Below are positions 5,471 through 6,280 of a stretch of DNA of 6,280 nucleotides, piece after piece. Where the stretch lies: positions 1 to 6,280 of the forward strand of contig PMIQ01000101.1 in NCBI GenBank assembly GCA_003157175.1, given 5' to 3'. Below the pieces are notes generated by a model. That model ran no database searches. It was not told the origin of the DNA and saw only the letters and a program-made list of their open reading frames with translations. Origin of the DNA: Chloroflexota bacterium (GTDB taxonomy: Bacteria > Chloroflexota > Limnocylindria > Limnocylindrales > CSP1-4). Numbering within the stretch: the stretch's first letter is position 1; the number at the start of each line of letters is the position of its first letter. A program made the position numbers and the translations under genes.

Positions 5471-6280
5471 TCACCGCCCTGTCTGGACCCGAGGTGCCTC
5501 GGCTGTCTCTGCGACCCGTGTGCGTCCCGGCAGGAAAGCTAGGGCGAGCACCACGGCCGCCAGCGCAACGACCGCGGCGACCCGCACCGCGCCGTCCATA
5601 CCGGCGACGAAGGCGGTGCGGACCGACCCCAGCAGGTCTGGTGAGTTGAGCTGCTTTGCAACGGTGAGACCGCCGAAGACGCTGCCCTTGACGGTGGCGG
5701 CTGCCTGGGCTGGCAGGCCCGCCAGGGAGACTCGGCTCCCGTATGTGGAGTTGAGGACACTGCCGAGAATCGAGGCGCCGAAGGCCGGGCCAAGCTTGAT
5801 GACCGCTTGCAGGAGCGCAGACCCAACGCCGCTGCGCTCGGCCGACAACTCGACGAGCGCCGCCGACGCAGCGGTGGCAAAGCCCAGACCCGCACCGGCG
5901 CCAACCACGAACGTCCACAGAGCCATGAACCGATCGCCGCTCGCGACGGTCATCGTCGTGCCGAGGGCCAGGCCGGCAACCACCAGGGCGAAGCCGGCGG
6001 CAACCGTGACCTTCGCGCCAGCATGGGCCGCGACGCGGTCGGCGCCGACGGCACCGATGATCAGGCCCCCCACGACAGGCAGCAGGCGCAACCCCGAACC
6101 CTGTGGGTCGAGACCCATGATCGCCTGGAAGTACTGCGGCAGGGCGAACATGACGCCAAATAGCCCGAATACGCCGAAGGCACTGAGAACGATGCCCCAG
6201 GTGAAGCTACGCGAGGAAAAGAGCGACAGATCGACGAGCGGCTGCCCGTCTGGCTCCTCGGTCAGGTTGCGCTCCCAGAG
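5471..6280 (-). CDS. MFS exporter, DHA2 (EmrB/QacA-like) family, C-terminal part
   Basis: The frame is open from the window edge to TGA (minus strand) at 5473-5471 and gives the last 269 residues; the N-terminal half lies beyond 6280. The start of the visible part, 'GQPLVDLSLFSSRSFTWG' followed by a helix and 'MFALPQYFQ', is the DHA2 signature after the central loop: PLxDLxLF, then FxLPQYxQ. Six hydrophobic segments follow, consistent with helices 9-14 of a 14-helix transporter. A conserved 'GVGSALLQAVIKLGPAFGAS' stretch leads into 'ILGSVLNSTYG'. Proteins of this family sit in the cytoplasmic membrane and export drugs or other small hydrophobic molecules by proton antiport; the substrate is not predictable here. 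The tetR gene follows 53 bases downstream, probably in the same operon. The ATG at 6151 is internal and not the true start. Confidence 0.9.
   Translation of the reverse strand, partial: LWERNLTEEPDGQPLVDLSLFSSRSFTWGIVLSAFGVFGLFGVMFALPQYFQAIMGLDPQGSGLRLLPVVGGLIIGAVGADRVAAHAGAKVTVAAGFALVVAGLALGTTMTVASGDRFMALWTFVVGAGAGLGFATAASAALVELSAERSGVGSALLQAVIKLGPAFGASILGSVLNSTYGSRVSLAGLPAQAAATVKGSVFGGLTVAKQLNSPDLLGSVRTAFVAGMDGAVRVAAVVALAAVVLALAFLPGRTRVAETAEAPRVQTGR

Noticed and set aside
5807..6163. Plus-strand open frame of 118 codons opposite the exporter gene
   Set aside because: The minus frame encodes clear DHA2 transporter motifs; this one is Arg/Gln-rich with no known features.
1..6280. CRISPR array, insertion sequence or transposase
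   Set aside because: No regularly spaced repeats, no terminal inverted repeats with a transposase frame, and no recombinase motifs were seen on either strand.

Overview
The window is visibly G+C-rich, with coding frames that favour G or C at the third codon position. It carries small secreted lipoproteins with a 'GLGDKA'-type motif, a TetR-family repressor and a 14-helix drug-exporter family member. Together these suggest a high-GC actinobacterium (Actinomycetota). Another high-GC phylum such as Chloroflexota cannot be excluded from sequence alone, and no species is recognised.

Left part (1-4529, + strand): three genes lie head to tail and look like one transcription unit. The first is the last 63 codons of a gene that starts outside the window. 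The second (239-937) encodes a 232-residue lipoprotein with a clear lipobox. The third (924-4529) overlaps the second by 14 bases and encodes a 1201-residue, membrane-anchored, extracytoplasmic multidomain protein. That protein has an Arg-rich cytoplasmic tail, one membrane segment, a gluzincin-type zinc metallopeptidase domain (HEVVH plus downstream WIAEG), a small Cys-rich module, a Gly-rich linker, a von Willebrand factor type D (VWD) domain opening with GDPH, an Ala/Pro linker, and a C-terminal region that reads as a seven-bladed beta-propeller. The lipoproteins and the anchored protease would all act on the outer face of the cytoplasmic membrane. A shared cell-envelope or surface role is inferred from order and overlap only.

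Middle (4530-4805): a 276-base gap separates the two convergent units. No convincing gene or terminator is seen, but it holds a stretch resembling the 3' end of a proline tRNA (T-loop, acceptor strand, discriminator A and CCA), best read as a tRNA relic or a former integration site.

Right part (4806-6280, - strand): the C-terminal 269 residues of a DHA2-type (EmrB/QacA-like) major facilitator exporter are followed, 53 bases downstream on the same strand, by a TetR-family regulator. This is a common exporter-plus-repressor arrangement. A short inverted repeat just upstream of the tetR ribosome binding site is a candidate operator.

The most notable item is the protease-VWD-propeller protein. 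Each part is of a known type, but I do not recall this combination as a described system.
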